From: an uncultured Bacteroidales bacterium
Lineage (GTDB): Bacteria > Bacteroidota > Bacteroidia > Bacteroidales > UBA932
DNA length: 54,788 nucleotides
NCBI GenBank assembly: GCA_905233345.1
Contig: CAJODQ010000029.1
Coordinates: 1 to 54,788, forward strand
Direction of reading: 5' to 3'
The notes under the pieces are model-generated. The model saw nothing but the letters and a program-made list of their open reading frames with translations, searched no databases and had not been told where the DNA came from. Below, in pieces: positions 1 through 7,847 of this stretch (within the stretch, counting starts at the first letter, position 1; every line of letters starts with the position of its first letter). Made by a program: the position numbers and the translations under genes.

Positions 1-312
1 TTTGACGCCGGAATCCGAGGTGAAGAACAGCAGCATCGTCATGATGGCAATGGAGGTGGCCCAGGCCGGAACCGGCTCCAGGATCCACATCAGCGTGGCG
101 AAGGCGAATACGGCGATGATGCGCTGTTGGACGATGGTCAGCCCTTCGATGCCGAAGGCGCTGGCCGGAATCAGGAACAAGGTGATGGTGACAGCAGCGA
201 TAAAGATCAGGGAAGCAGTCCTGCGTTTGATCCGCGCTGCCTGGTGTTTCAGTTCCATGCCCATCTGGTAGATGGCTTCTACCAGATTGAAACCAGAAAA
301 GTTTTTAAACAT
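1..312 (-). CDS. SLC13/DASS-type anion transporter, N-terminal 104 residues (gene runs off the window)
   Basis: Reading the minus strand from the ATG at 310-312 gives an open frame of 104 codons that leaves the window. The protein has a basic, amphipathic start, one membrane segment (about residues 36-54) and a segment matching the start of SLC13/DASS (sodium:dicarboxylate or sulfate symporter) permeases, including the phrase FAFATLMWILEPVPAWATS. The substrate cannot be told from this part. A cobalamin riboswitch lies directly upstream, so expression should be repressed by B12. This is unusual for the family and suggests a substrate linked to B12 supply or B12-dependent metabolism (inference). 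There is no clear Shine-Dalgarno sequence. Confidence 0.8.
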   Translation of the reverse strand, partial: MFKNFSGFNLVEAIYQMGMELKHQAARIKRRTASLIFIAAVTITLFLIPASAFGIEGLTIVQQRIIAVFAFATLMWILEPVPAWATSIAIMTMLLFFTSDSGVK

Positions 313-328
313 GACAATACATTTATTA

Positions 329-351
329 AAGAGCCCTTGCCCGGGAACTCT
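329..351 (-). promoter_or_regulatory. Expression-platform hairpin of the minus-strand riboswitch
   Basis: On the minus strand an AGAG..CCC arm pairs with GGG.CTCT, followed by a short U/A-rich stretch, between the riboswitch P1 stem and the transporter start at 312. It is a plausible terminator-like or initiation-blocking hairpin; which of the two is unknown. Confidence 0.5.
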
Positions 352-358
352 GTTAATC

Positions 359-512
359 GCGCTTTTCCGGCAGGTTTCCTGACTCGATTCCTGGAACCTT
401 CCCATTTCCCGGAGGAAACAGTGGCAAAGACTTTCCTGGCAACCCTTGCGGGTGAATCTTACAGTAGCGGGCACTGCTCCGGCTTTTCACCGGATTCCCT
501 TTTAAAGACGCG
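359..512 (-). promoter_or_regulatory. Cobalamin riboswitch controlling the SLC13 transporter
   Basis: The minus strand shows the ordered landmarks of the cobalamin aptamer: GGGAATCCGGTG, AAAGCCGGAGCAGTGCCCGC and CTACTGTAA, then the B12 box GCCACTG at 419-425, GGGAAGG, and GAGTCAGGAAACCTGCC near the 3' end. A P1 stem can be drawn between 504-511 and 359-366. It starts about 30 nt after a TATCTTTG promoter element and ends about 46 nt before the transporter ATG. Confidence 0.93.
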
Positions 513-545
513 GACCGCCGGTCCTTGTCTCACCGAAAAGCGGTG

Positions 546-553
546 CAAAGATA
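546..553 (-). promoter_or_regulatory. Bacteroidota -7 promoter element TATCTTTG for the riboswitch-SLC13 transcript
   Basis: The minus strand reads TATCTTTG followed by C, matching the TAnnTTTG consensus. It would start transcription about 30 nt upstream of the aptamer. Confidence 0.7.
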
Positions 554-640
554 GCAAAAAAGGCATATCGGTGAAACGAATAAAATAGAAACCGTTTCAA
601 AAAACAATATCCCTTAGGCATAGGATATCATAATAATTCA

Positions 641-648
641 TACCTTTG
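641..648 (+). promoter_or_regulatory. Bacteroidota -7 promoter element TACCTTTG for riboswitch-btuB
   Basis: TACCTTTG matches TAnnTTTG and lies only 5 nt before the first base of the P1 stem, so the transcript would start essentially at the aptamer. Confidence 0.7.
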
Positions 649-652
649 CTAT

Positions 653-854
653 GATTTAGGTAATCGGGCGGCCGGAAGCCGCGCCGATGCAAGGGAACCC
701 GGTGGAAGACCGGGGCTGTACCTGCAGCTGTGATCCCCCTTGGCGTCCATCTCACAATTGCCACTGAGCGTAACGCTCTGCCTGTCTGAAGGCGTCGTTG
801 CAAGGCTTGGGAAGGCGAGACGGACCGGGGAAAGCCAGAAGACCTGCCTGAATC
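653..854 (+). promoter_or_regulatory. Cobalamin riboswitch controlling btuB and the cbiK-like lipoprotein gene
   Basis: The plus strand carries a second full aptamer: AAGGGAACCCGGTGGAAG, CCGGGGCTGTACCTGCAGCTGT, B12 box GCCACTG at 760-766, TTGGGAAGGCGAGAC, and CCAGAAGACCTGCC. P1 pairs GATTTAGG (653-660) with CCTGAATC (847-854). It has a long variable arm between the B12 box and the GGGAAGG motif. B12 binding should switch off the outer-membrane import genes that follow. Confidence 0.95.
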
Positions 855-866
855 CTTGAATGGACG

Positions 867-886
867 CACGCTCAGGAGCAAGCGTG
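867..886 (+). promoter_or_regulatory. Hairpin between riboswitch and btuB start
   Basis: CACGCT (867-872) pairs perfectly with AGCGTG (881-886), ending 7 nt before the btuB ATG at 894. With no U tract after it, it fits control of translation initiation rather than termination. Inference from position. Confidence 0.55.
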
Positions 887-893
887 GGGAAAC

Positions 894-3050
894 ATGAGGA
901 CAAAAAAGATTCTTCTCATCGGATGGGCCTTGTGCCTTGTCCAGACGCTGACGGCGCAATCGTATCTACAGGACACGATTCCGGAGACTGTTGTCACGGC
1001 CACCGGCACCATGCATCTGCTCAAGGACGTACCCGTGCAGACCGAGGTTATCACCAGCCGCATGCTGCAGGACTATGCCGGTCGTTCTCTGGAAGAAATC
1101 CTGGGAGGACTGACGGCAGCCTTTGCCTTCAACGAGGATGACATGGGTTCGCACATGCAGCTCGGCGGCCTGGGCAACAGCTATATCCTGATCCTGATCG
1201 ACGGCAAGCGCATACAGGGTGACGTGGGCGGCGAAAACGACCTTTCGCTGATCGACCCGCAGAACATCGAAAAAATCGAAATCGTCAAGGGCGCTTCCTC
1301 CGCCCTGTACGGCAGCGACGCCATCGCGGGCGTCATCAACATCATTACGCGCAAGCAACGGAACGAAGGTCTGCTGCTGGAGAACGGCACGCGCGGCGGG
1401 TCGTACAAAGACCTGCGCCAGCACAACGCCATCGGCTTGAAATACGGCCGTTTCAGCTCGCTGACCAACTTCCAGCTGCAGCACTCCGACGGCTGGCAAA
1501 ATACCTCCGTGGAGCATACCACGGGCACCCAACCGCCCGTCACCGATTCCAAGAACAAGACCGTGAACCGGCACACCAACGCCCAGGTCGGCGAACAGAT
1601 CACCTTCACGGCCTCCGACAAGCTGGAATTCTATGCCGGCGGCACCTATTATTGGAAACGCATTTACCGTCCCAACGGGAAATACGCCCAGTTCGACGTC
1701 CATACCTACGATCTGCAATACCGCAATGCATCGGCATCGGCCGGCGCCAAATGGCGTCCCAACGCCACCGACATCGTGACCTTTGACCTCGACTGGAACC
1801 GACACGCCTACATGTATTACTTCACGGCCACGACGTTGGTGGAGGACTACGAGAAAAGCAAGGGGACCATCTATTATCCCTATTACCCGTATCTGCCCGA
1901 CCAGACCGAGATGCAGAGCGACCAGCAGCGAGCCATGGCCAACCTGAAAGGCGTTTTCTCGCTGCCCGCCGAAAACCGGCTCAATACCGGTATCGAGTAT
2001 CGCTACGACTGGCTGTACGCCCCCACGCGGGTGGAAGGGGGGAGAGCCAGCGACTGGACGGCAGCCCTCTATGCACAGGATGAATGGCAGCACGATTTCG
2101 GGCGGAACCGGATCCAGCTGGCAGCTGGCGCCCGCCTGACCTGGAACGGGCAGTTTGGCGTGAATGTGTCGCCGAAGGTGTCCGCCATGCTGTCGCTCGG
2201 CCTACCCTGGCACGTCCGGGCCACCTGGAGCCAGGGCTTCAAGACGCCGACACCCAAGGAACTCCACTACCGCTACGTCAAGCAGATGAGCGGCACCTAC
2301 CTCTATCTGGGAAACCTGGGATTGCGTCCGCAGACCAGCAATTACTATTCGCTGGGTGGGGAATACATCCTGAACGGGCTGACCGTCAATGTGACGGGCT
2401 ATTACAACCACGTCAAGGACATGATCACGCTGGTGACCATCCCCAATTACGAGGCCCCCGCAGAGTATATCATTACCTACGACCCGGTCAAGACCCGGCA
2501 GTACCAGAACGTGGACGATGCCAGGACTTTTGGCGTGGACCTGAACATCCGCTACAACCTGCGTGAATGGTCCTTTGGCCTGGGATACAGCTGGCTCGAT
2601 ACGGAAGCGAACCAGTACGATGCCGAGCACGACCGGATGCGGCAGGTCACGATCGACGGCACCGCGCACCACAAGGGCAATCTTTTCGTCACGTGGAACC
2701 ATCGCTTCTCGCCGGATTACCGGCTGAGCGCGGGGCTCTACGGCCGCATGTCTTCGACCCGCTTCTATCAGGACGACGGCAATGGCAAGGGATACCAGAT
2801 CTGGCGCATCACGACCGGTCACGACCTGGGTCATTCCAAACAATGGATCTGGCGTATCGAGGCCGGCGTGGACAACATTTTCAACTATGTGGACCGCACG
2901 CCCCACGGCCTGCACCTGGGCACGACCACGCCCGGAACAACGGTGTTCCTGGGCCTGACCATCCGTTTCAATCACGGCAAGAAAGTATCTGACAAATTTG
3001 ATTCAACCATCAATAACAACTACAATTCAAAACAATATGAAGAAAACTAA
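894..3050 (+). CDS. btuB: TonB-dependent outer-membrane receptor, BtuB-like (cobalamin/corrinoid import)
   Basis: 718 residues. An N-terminal signal peptide (cut near residue 21) is followed by a TonB box (PETVVTATG, about residues 30-38), a plug domain with the usual SSALYGSDAIAGVINI signature (about 134-150), then a long beta-barrel of alternating aromatic strands. The preceding cobalamin riboswitch and the cob genes downstream support corrinoid uptake rather than siderophore uptake. A barrel-ending strand (VFLGLTIRF) is seen about 30 residues before the stop; the tail beyond it is polar and overlaps the next gene's start by 14 nt, so the natural stop may have been lost. Energy would come from TonB-ExbBD, not seen here. 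Confidence 0.92.
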   Translation: MRTKKILLIGWALCLVQTLTAQSYLQDTIPETVVTATGTMHLLKDVPVQTEVITSRMLQDYAGRSLEEILGGLTAAFAFNEDDMGSHMQLGGLGNSYILILIDGKRIQGDVGGENDLSLIDPQNIEKIEIVKGASSALYGSDAIAGVINIITRKQRNEGLLLENGTRGGSYKDLRQHNAIGLKYGRFSSLTNFQLQHSDGWQNTSVEHTTGTQPPVTDSKNKTVNRHTNAQVGEQITFTASDKLEFYAGGTYYWKRIYRPNGKYAQFDVHTYDLQYRNASASAGAKWRPNATDIVTFDLDWNRHAYMYYFTATTLVEDYEKSKGTIYYPYYPYLPDQTEMQSDQQRAMANLKGVFSLPAENRLNTGIEYRYDWLYAPTRVEGGRASDWTAALYAQDEWQHDFGRNRIQLAAGARLTWNGQFGVNVSPKVSAMLSLGLPWHVRATWSQGFKTPTPKELHYRYVKQMSGTYLYLGNLGLRPQTSNYYSLGGEYILNGLTVNVTGYYNHVKDMITLVTIPNYEAPAEYIITYDPVKTRQYQNVDDARTFGVDLNIRYNLREWSFGLGYSWLDTEANQYDAEHDRMRQVTIDGTAHHKGNLFVTWNHRFSPDYRLSAGLYGRMSSTRFYQDDGNGKGYQIWRITTGHDLGHSKQWIWRIEAGVDNIFNYVDRTPHGLHLGTTTPGTTVFLGLTIRFNHGKKVSDKFDSTINNNYNSKQYEEN

Positions 3051-4176
3051 ACTTTTGACGCTCGCCCTGCTGGTGGGGCTCGTATTCGGATTCGCCTCCT
3101 GCGACCCGATCAACAACGAGCAGTACAACTACAACGCTTACCAGCGTGCAGTGAATGAGACGGTCAAGTCTCAAAAGAAAAACAACAAGGTCATCCTGCT
3201 GGTCGCCTTCGGCTCGACCTGGCAGCAGGCTTTCGACACGTTCGACGCCACAGTAAATGCTTATAAACAAGCTTTTCCGGGCTATGACGTGTTCCTTTCC
3301 TTCTCTTCCGCCATCTGCATCAACCGTGCGGCTGCCGGCGAGAACGCCGCCGACGGCGCCGAGGTGCGCAATTACTATGCACCGCCGTTCTGGTACACCG
3401 CCTTTGCCCAGAAGGGGGTCATGTACAGTGAGATCGTCACCCAGTCGCTGCAGGTGATCCCGGGCGAGGAGTACGGCCGCGTGATCAACTACATCAAGGA
3501 CTTCGCCAACAACGCGAACGGCGACCTCGATGACGACTATCTGTCGAGGGTCAGCCTGAAACTCGGTGTTCCCCTCCTGCAGGATCCCGACAAAGACGTT
3601 CCGAACGTCGCCCGCGCCCTCGACAATCTCTACAAGAGCCAGGCGTCCAACGACCTAGTTGCCTTCATGGGCCACGGTAATCCGGATGAGTACGATACCT
3701 ACAAGGCCAATATCCGCTACGTCCAGTTGGAAGAGGCACTACAGGCCATCAACCCGCACTATTTCGTGGGTACCGTCGACATGATGGAAAACTTCAAGCC
3801 GCATGTGTATGCGCGCATGGCCGAAGCAGGGCTCAACACGGGCAACAAGAAATTGTATCTGCACCCGCTGATGTCCATCGACGGTGACCACGGTCACAAC
3901 GACATGGCTGGCGACGACCTGCCCGAGAAATTCGAAGGCAAGAGCTACACCTTCGCCGACCTCATGGCCGAAGCCAACGACGAGGGCGAGGTGGAAGACT
4001 GCAGCTGGAAGATCTTCTTCGGCGCCAACGGTTCCGGCTTCACCTGCAACAACGCAACGATGATCGAGAAGGGCCTGCTGGAACTTCCCACGATTCGCCA
4101 GGTCTGGATGGACCACACCCGCGATGCTATCAACGGTGAACCGCTCGACTACTACCACTCCAAAAATCCGGAGTAG
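3037..4176 (+). CDS. Exported CbiK-family cobaltochelatase-like lipoprotein
   Basis: 379 residues from the ATG at 3037, chosen because it starts a lipoprotein signal (basic start, hydrophobic core, Cys22 after FGFAS). The rest matches the CbiK (sirohydrochlorin cobaltochelatase) fold: a VAFGST start strand, a GHGN motif with the first metal-ligand His near residue 213, and PLMSIDGDHGHNDMAGD with the second His near 285. The C-terminus is longer than in cytoplasmic CbiK. The lipid anchor puts it in the periplasm or outer membrane, away from cytoplasmic corrin synthesis. Co-transcription with btuB under a B12 riboswitch suggests a role in cobalt or tetrapyrrole handling during uptake (inference). 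Followed by a terminator. Confidence 0.85.
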   Translation: MKKTKLLTLALLVGLVFGFASCDPINNEQYNYNAYQRAVNETVKSQKKNNKVILLVAFGSTWQQAFDTFDATVNAYKQAFPGYDVFLSFSSAICINRAAAGENAADGAEVRNYYAPPFWYTAFAQKGVMYSEIVTQSLQVIPGEEYGRVINYIKDFANNANGDLDDDYLSRVSLKLGVPLLQDPDKDVPNVARALDNLYKSQASNDLVAFMGHGNPDEYDTYKANIRYVQLEEALQAINPHYFVGTVDMMENFKPHVYARMAEAGLNTGNKKLYLHPLMSIDGDHGHNDMAGDDLPEKFEGKSYTFADLMAEANDEGEVEDCSWKIFFGANGSGFTCNNATMIEKGLLELPTIRQVWMDHTRDAINGEPLDYYHSKNPE

Positions 4177-4204
4177 TTTCATTTTTCATATAGTGTGTAT
4201 CCCG

Positions 4205-4235
4205 CCCCGCGATGCTGCCAGTCGCGGGGTTTTTT
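4205..4235 (+). terminator. Rho-independent terminator after the btuB-cbiK-like operon
   Basis: CCCCGCGA (4205-4212) pairs with TCGCGGGG (4222-4229), followed by six T. It lies 29 nt after the lipoprotein stop codon. Confidence 0.9.
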
Positions 4236-4238
4236 ACG

Positions 4239-4246
4239 TATCTTTG
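4239..4246 (+). promoter_or_regulatory. -7 element TATCTTTG for the CPBP gene
   Basis: TATCTTTG sits just after the terminator and 16 nt before the ATG at 4263. It gives the CPBP gene its own promoter. Confidence 0.75.
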
Positions 4247-4262
4247 CCAAAAAATCAACGAT

Positions 4263-5090
4263 ATGTCTATCCAATCGATGCCTGTGTGGAAATGGGCGCT
4301 GCTGTTGCTGGCCAGCCTGGTGCTGGGCTTTTTGATGTATGGTCTTGCCCAAGCTTTGGGAGATGCTGTCCCTGCCGGATGGCTGAGCTGGATCGTCAAT
4401 GCGGCCATGGCCGCAGCCATGCTTGCGCTCTATGCTTTGTTCGTCAATTGGTTTGAGAAGCATCCGGCCCGGGATATTCCCATGCCGAAGCTGGTGAGTG
4501 ATACCGCGAAAGGACTCGTCATCGGCTTCGTCTTTTTCATCGTCGTCGTTGGTCTACTGATGATTTTCAAGCTGTACATCCTGGATACCCCTGTCGTACC
4601 CGGCGATGCGATGCAGATCGTCTCCGCCTTCTTTATGTTTCTGGTCGTTGCGGTTGCGGAAGAGATCATCATGCGCGGCATCCTCTTCCGCTGGATCGAT
4701 GAGAAATGGGGTTTCGCCGTGGCGCTGATCATATCCTCGCTTATTTTCGGTTTCCTGCACATCGCCCAGCCCGGAGGCACCTGGTGGTCTTCGCTGGCCA
4801 TCGCCATCGAGGCTGGTCTGCTGCTGGGTGCGGCTTATAAATTTGCCGGGAACCTGTGGCTCCCCATCGGCATCCACTGGGCCTGGAACTTTACCCAGGG
4901 AAATGTGTTCGGCATTGCAGTATCCGGATCGGATGCCGGTGCATCGATTCTGCACGGGACCCTGTCGGGTCCCGACATCCTGACCGGCGGCATCTTCGGT
5001 GCCGAGGCGTCCCTGATCACGGTGATTGTCGGCTCGGCGCTCTCCGCCTGGTTTATCCTGCGCGTCTGCCGCCGAACAGAAAGGCGTTAA
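4263..5090 (+). CDS. CPBP-family intramembrane metalloprotease (CAAX protease-like)
   Basis: 275 residues starting at the ATG at 4263, which fits the promoter spacing; upstream in-frame starts would lie within the terminator. About eight hydrophobic segments. The CPBP/Abi motifs are present: EEIIMRG with the EExxxR signature near residue 133, FGFLHI with the second-motif His, and HWAWNF with the third His region. Members cleave membrane substrates or process peptides; the substrate here is unknown. It stands alone, with its own promoter, converging on the next gene, so a link to B12 is not implied. Confidence 0.85.
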   Translation: MSIQSMPVWKWALLLLASLVLGFLMYGLAQALGDAVPAGWLSWIVNAAMAAAMLALYALFVNWFEKHPARDIPMPKLVSDTAKGLVIGFVFFIVVVGLLMIFKLYILDTPVVPGDAMQIVSAFFMFLVVAVAEEIIMRGILFRWIDEKWGFAVALIISSLIFGFLHIAQPGGTWWSSLAIAIEAGLLLGAAYKFAGNLWLPIGIHWAWNFTQGNVFGIAVSGSDAGASILHGTLSGPDILTGGIFGAEASLITVIVGSALSAWFILRVCRRTERR

Positions 5091-5108
5091 GCCATTAAAA
5101 TCGTTTGA

Positions 5109-6374
5109 TTAATCATTGCTTTCGCCAGCCGCATACGCCGCCTTCTTCTTCATGATGTCCACGGGCACGTGGCGCAGGCTGTAGCGGATATGCTCGATGT
5201 AGATGTCCTGGATCGCTGGGATCTCGCCGATGCCTTCGAGGTGGGCGTCCACCTGCAGTCCCCGGGCTTCGAGTGCTTCTTTCCAGTCGACAGCGATGTC
5301 GTTCGAAGCGTGATCACCGGCCACAAAGAGCAGCGGGACGAGGGTTACCTTCCGGGCTTTATCGGCCTGCAGGCGGGCTAGCATCGTATCAAAGGTCGGG
5401 TAGCCCTCAATGGTCGCCACATGGATATGCGGATGGCCCTGCGTGGTGAACATGTAGTCGAGTTGGCTGTAGGTGGCGGTAGCGGGGGTGTAGGTGCCGT
5501 GGCCCACCAGCACGACGTGGTCGCCCGGCTGTCCGGCGGCGTCCGCATGCCGCGCTGCCAGGATCTCCACGACTTTCTGGCAATCCGCTACATCATAGAG
5601 CAGGGGAGCCCCGACGCGGATATCTTCGAAGCGCTCCGCTATGCTGGCCACGTCGCGGCGCAGCGATTCCATCTCGGCGCCTTCCAGCAGGGTGGTACTC
5701 TGCACGATGACATGCGCGTAGCCCTCGGACCGGAGTTGCTCCAGGGCCTCCAGCGGGGTTTGTTTCTCGATACCGCGGCCCTTCAGCCTGCGGATGACGA
5801 TGCGCGAGGTATAGGCTTCCCGCAGGGTCATCTCGGGAAAGGCTTCCGCTGCCTTGCGGTTGATGGCCTCGATGGTCTTCTCCCGGGTTTCGTCGTAGGT
5901 CGTGCCGAAATGGACCATCAGCAGTGCCGTCTGGCCGGCATGGCTGAGAAGGGTGGTATCCGTGGGAATGACGATGCCGTTGCCCAGGTCGAAGACCGCC
6001 AGCTGATCGTTTTCACGGGCAAAGGCCAGGGCGGCCTGAAGGCTGTCTTCGGGGAAGATGCGGCTGCTGTCGAAATAGTAGTGTCCACTCGCGTAATCGA
6101 GCCAGCCGCCGATGACATTGTCATGGGCCCGGGCGTGCTTGACAACGCGCTTCAGGCTCTTCCGGTCAAAACTGTTCTGGGTGGCGGCATAGGCGACGGC
6201 GATGCCCCGGGCAGGCTGCCGGAGCGAGTCGAGGCTCAGGGTGAAGCCGTCGGGGTACATCTGCCCCATGACCCAGACGATATTCTCCAGTTCCTTATCG
6301 GACAAGCGCTGTTGTGCCTGCCCGGTGAAGGGGAGCGTCAAAAGGAGAACAAAAAGCAGGAAAAACCTTTTCAT
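5109..6374 (-). CDS. Exported CbiK-family cobaltochelatase-like protein with extra N-terminal domain
   Basis: 421 residues. The start at 6374 is chosen for its signal peptide (MKRFFLLFVLLLTLPF..AQA, cut near residue 20) and its promoter. Residues about 23-145 form a domain I do not recognise. Residues about 150-400 are CbiK-like: LLMVHFGTTYDETREKT, then LVGHGT with a putative metal-ligand His near 291, and LVPLLFVAGDHASND with the second His near 354, followed by the usual GIGEIPAIQDIYIEHI end. With a cleaved signal peptide it should be periplasmic. It diverges from the cbiH-cbiC operon, so it is probably B12-related. A cytoplasmic role would need the signal to be non-functional. Confidence 0.85.
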   Translation of the reverse strand: MKRFFLLFVLLLTLPFTGQAQQRLSDKELENIVWVMGQMYPDGFTLSLDSLRQPARGIAVAYAATQNSFDRKSLKRVVKHARAHDNVIGGWLDYASGHYYFDSSRIFPEDSLQAALAFARENDQLAVFDLGNGIVIPTDTTLLSHAGQTALLMVHFGTTYDETREKTIEAINRKAAEAFPEMTLREAYTSRIVIRRLKGRGIEKQTPLEALEQLRSEGYAHVIVQSTTLLEGAEMESLRRDVASIAERFEDIRVGAPLLYDVADCQKVVEILAARHADAAGQPGDHVVLVGHGTYTPATATYSQLDYMFTTQGHPHIHVATIEGYPTFDTMLARLQADKARKVTLVPLLFVAGDHASNDIAVDWKEALEARGLQVDAHLEGIGEIPAIQDIYIEHIRYSLRHVPVDIMKKKAAYAAGESND

Positions 6375-6403
6375 AGCGTTGATTTCAGTTGGTTTTCGGA
6401 CAC

Positions 6404-6411
6404 CAAATTTA
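6404..6411 (-). promoter_or_regulatory. -7 element TAAATTTG for the exported cbiK-like gene
   Basis: The minus strand reads TAAATTTG, 29 nt before the ATG at 6374. It sits back to back with the cbiHC promoter. Confidence 0.65.
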
Positions 6412-6423
6412 CGAATAAAAATG

Positions 6424-6431
6424 TAACTTTG
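6424..6431 (+). promoter_or_regulatory. -7 element TAACTTTG for the cbi fusion operon
   Basis: TAACTTTG lies 6 nt before the cbiHC ATG at 6438, so the mRNA should be leaderless or almost so. No riboswitch fits between them. Confidence 0.75.
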
Positions 6432-6437
6432 TAGGAT

Positions 6438-7847
6438 ATGAAACAAGCGAAGATTTTTGTGGCCGGAATCGGGCCGGGAAGCGCGGGTGACGTGACGCCC
6501 GCGGTGCTTGAGGCCGTCCGGCAGTCCGATGTCATCATCGGGTATAAATACTACTTCCAGTTTGTCGAACCCTATGTCTCGCCGGGCGCCGAGTGTGTGG
6601 ATACGGGCATGAAAAAGGAGCGCGAGCGCGCCGAGGAGGCCTTCGTGCGGGCGGAGCAGGGAAAGACCGTCTGCGTGGTCAGTTCCGGTGACGCCGGCAT
6701 CTACGGCATGGCGCCGCTGATCTGGGAGATGAAGCGTGAGCGGGGGAGCGACGTCGAGATCGAAGTCCTGCCCGGCATCAGTGCCTTCCAGAAGGCCGCT
6801 TCGCTGCTGGGGGCGCCCATCGGCCACGATCTCTGCATCATCTCGCTCTCCGACCTGATGACGCCCTGGGAGACCATCGAGCGTCGCATCCGCGCCGCCG
6901 CCGTGGCCGATTTCATTACGGCGGTCTACAACCCCAAGAGCAACGGACGCTACTGGCAGCTCTACCGCCTGCAAGAGATCTTTCTGCAGCACCGCGACCC
7001 ATCCACGCCGCTGGGCTTCGTCCGACAGGCGGGCCGGGACGACGAGCAGGTAACTCTCACCACATTGTGCGATTTTAACCCGGAGGATGTGGATATGTTT
7101 ACTGTGGTGCTCATCGGTAACTCGCAGTCCTACAGCTTTGAAGGGAAGTTTATCACGCCGCGCGGCTATTACCGCGAAGACCGCGACGAAGGGGCAAAGG
7201 GCATCGGGCAGGAGATCATGATCGAGAGCTTCCGCACCATCGAAAAAGAACTGCGGCACCCCGACATCCCGCTGGGCCGCAAATGGCCGCTCCTGCACGC
7301 CATCCACACCACCGCTGACTTTGACATGGAGAACATCCTGCAGGTCGACGAGGGCGCTGTTGAGAAGTTGTGCGCCGGTTTTGCGGAAGGCCGGATCAAG
7401 ACCATCGTGACCGACGTGACCATGGCCGCGGCGGGCATTCGCAAGGGCGCGTTGCAGCGCCTGGGCGTGACGGTCCAGTGCTATCTTTCGGATCCGCGCA
7501 CGGCGGAGCTGGCGGCGGAGAAGGGGATTACCCGCACCCAGGCCGGCATCCGTCTGGCCGTGGAAGAGCACCCCGACGCACTCTTCGTGTTCGGCAACGC
7601 CCCCACCGCGCTGATGGAACTCTGCGCGCTCATCCGGCAAGGGAAAGCCCGGCCGGCGGGCATCGTTGCCGCTCCGGTCGGCTTCGTTCATGTGAAAGAG
7701 AGTAAGCACATGGTCAAGCCTTTCCGAGAAATACCTAAACTAATTGTTGAGGGTCGGAAAGGCGGCAGCAATCTCGCCGCCACCCTGGTCAATTCCATCC
7801 TCTGCTTCAACGATGCAGAGCAACTCAAACCCGGCCGCGATGTCTAG
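6438..7847 (+). CDS. cbiHC: CbiH-CbiC fusion: precorrin-3B C17-methyltransferase / precorrin-8X methylmutase
   Basis: 469 residues. Residues 1-about 240 are a tetrapyrrole methylase: GIGPGSAGDVTP at the start, VSSGDAGIYGMA and LPGISAFQKAASLLGAP motifs, and NPKSNGRYWQL. This is the CbiH/CobJ ring-contracting C17-methyltransferase. Residues about 260-460 match CbiC/CobH, which moves the C11 methyl to C12. The catalytic His is in LLHAIHTTADF near residue 287, with DVTMAAAGI and PVGFVHVKESK near the end. The two steps are not consecutive in the pathway. Its stop overlaps the cbiET start by 8 nt. Confidence 0.93.
   Translation: MKQAKIFVAGIGPGSAGDVTPAVLEAVRQSDVIIGYKYYFQFVEPYVSPGAECVDTGMKKERERAEEAFVRAEQGKTVCVVSSGDAGIYGMAPLIWEMKRERGSDVEIEVLPGISAFQKAASLLGAPIGHDLCIISLSDLMTPWETIERRIRAAAVADFITAVYNPKSNGRYWQLYRLQEIFLQHRDPSTPLGFVRQAGRDDEQVTLTTLCDFNPEDVDMFTVVLIGNSQSYSFEGKFITPRGYYREDRDEGAKGIGQEIMIESFRTIEKELRHPDIPLGRKWPLLHAIHTTADFDMENILQVDEGAVEKLCAGFAEGRIKTIVTDVTMAAAGIRKGALQRLGVTVQCYLSDPRTAELAAEKGITRTQAGIRLAVEEHPDALFVFGNAPTALMELCALIRQGKARPAGIVAAPVGFVHVKESKHMVKPFREIPKLIVEGRKGGSNLAATLVNSILCFNDAEQLKPGRDV

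Noticed and set aside
5109-7709. An 866-codon minus-strand frame covering the second cbiK-like gene and extending across cbiHC
   Set aside because: Only the part below 6374 has a signal peptide, promoter and CbiK motifs. The upstream part is antisense to the well-supported cbiHC gene and has no recognisable domain.
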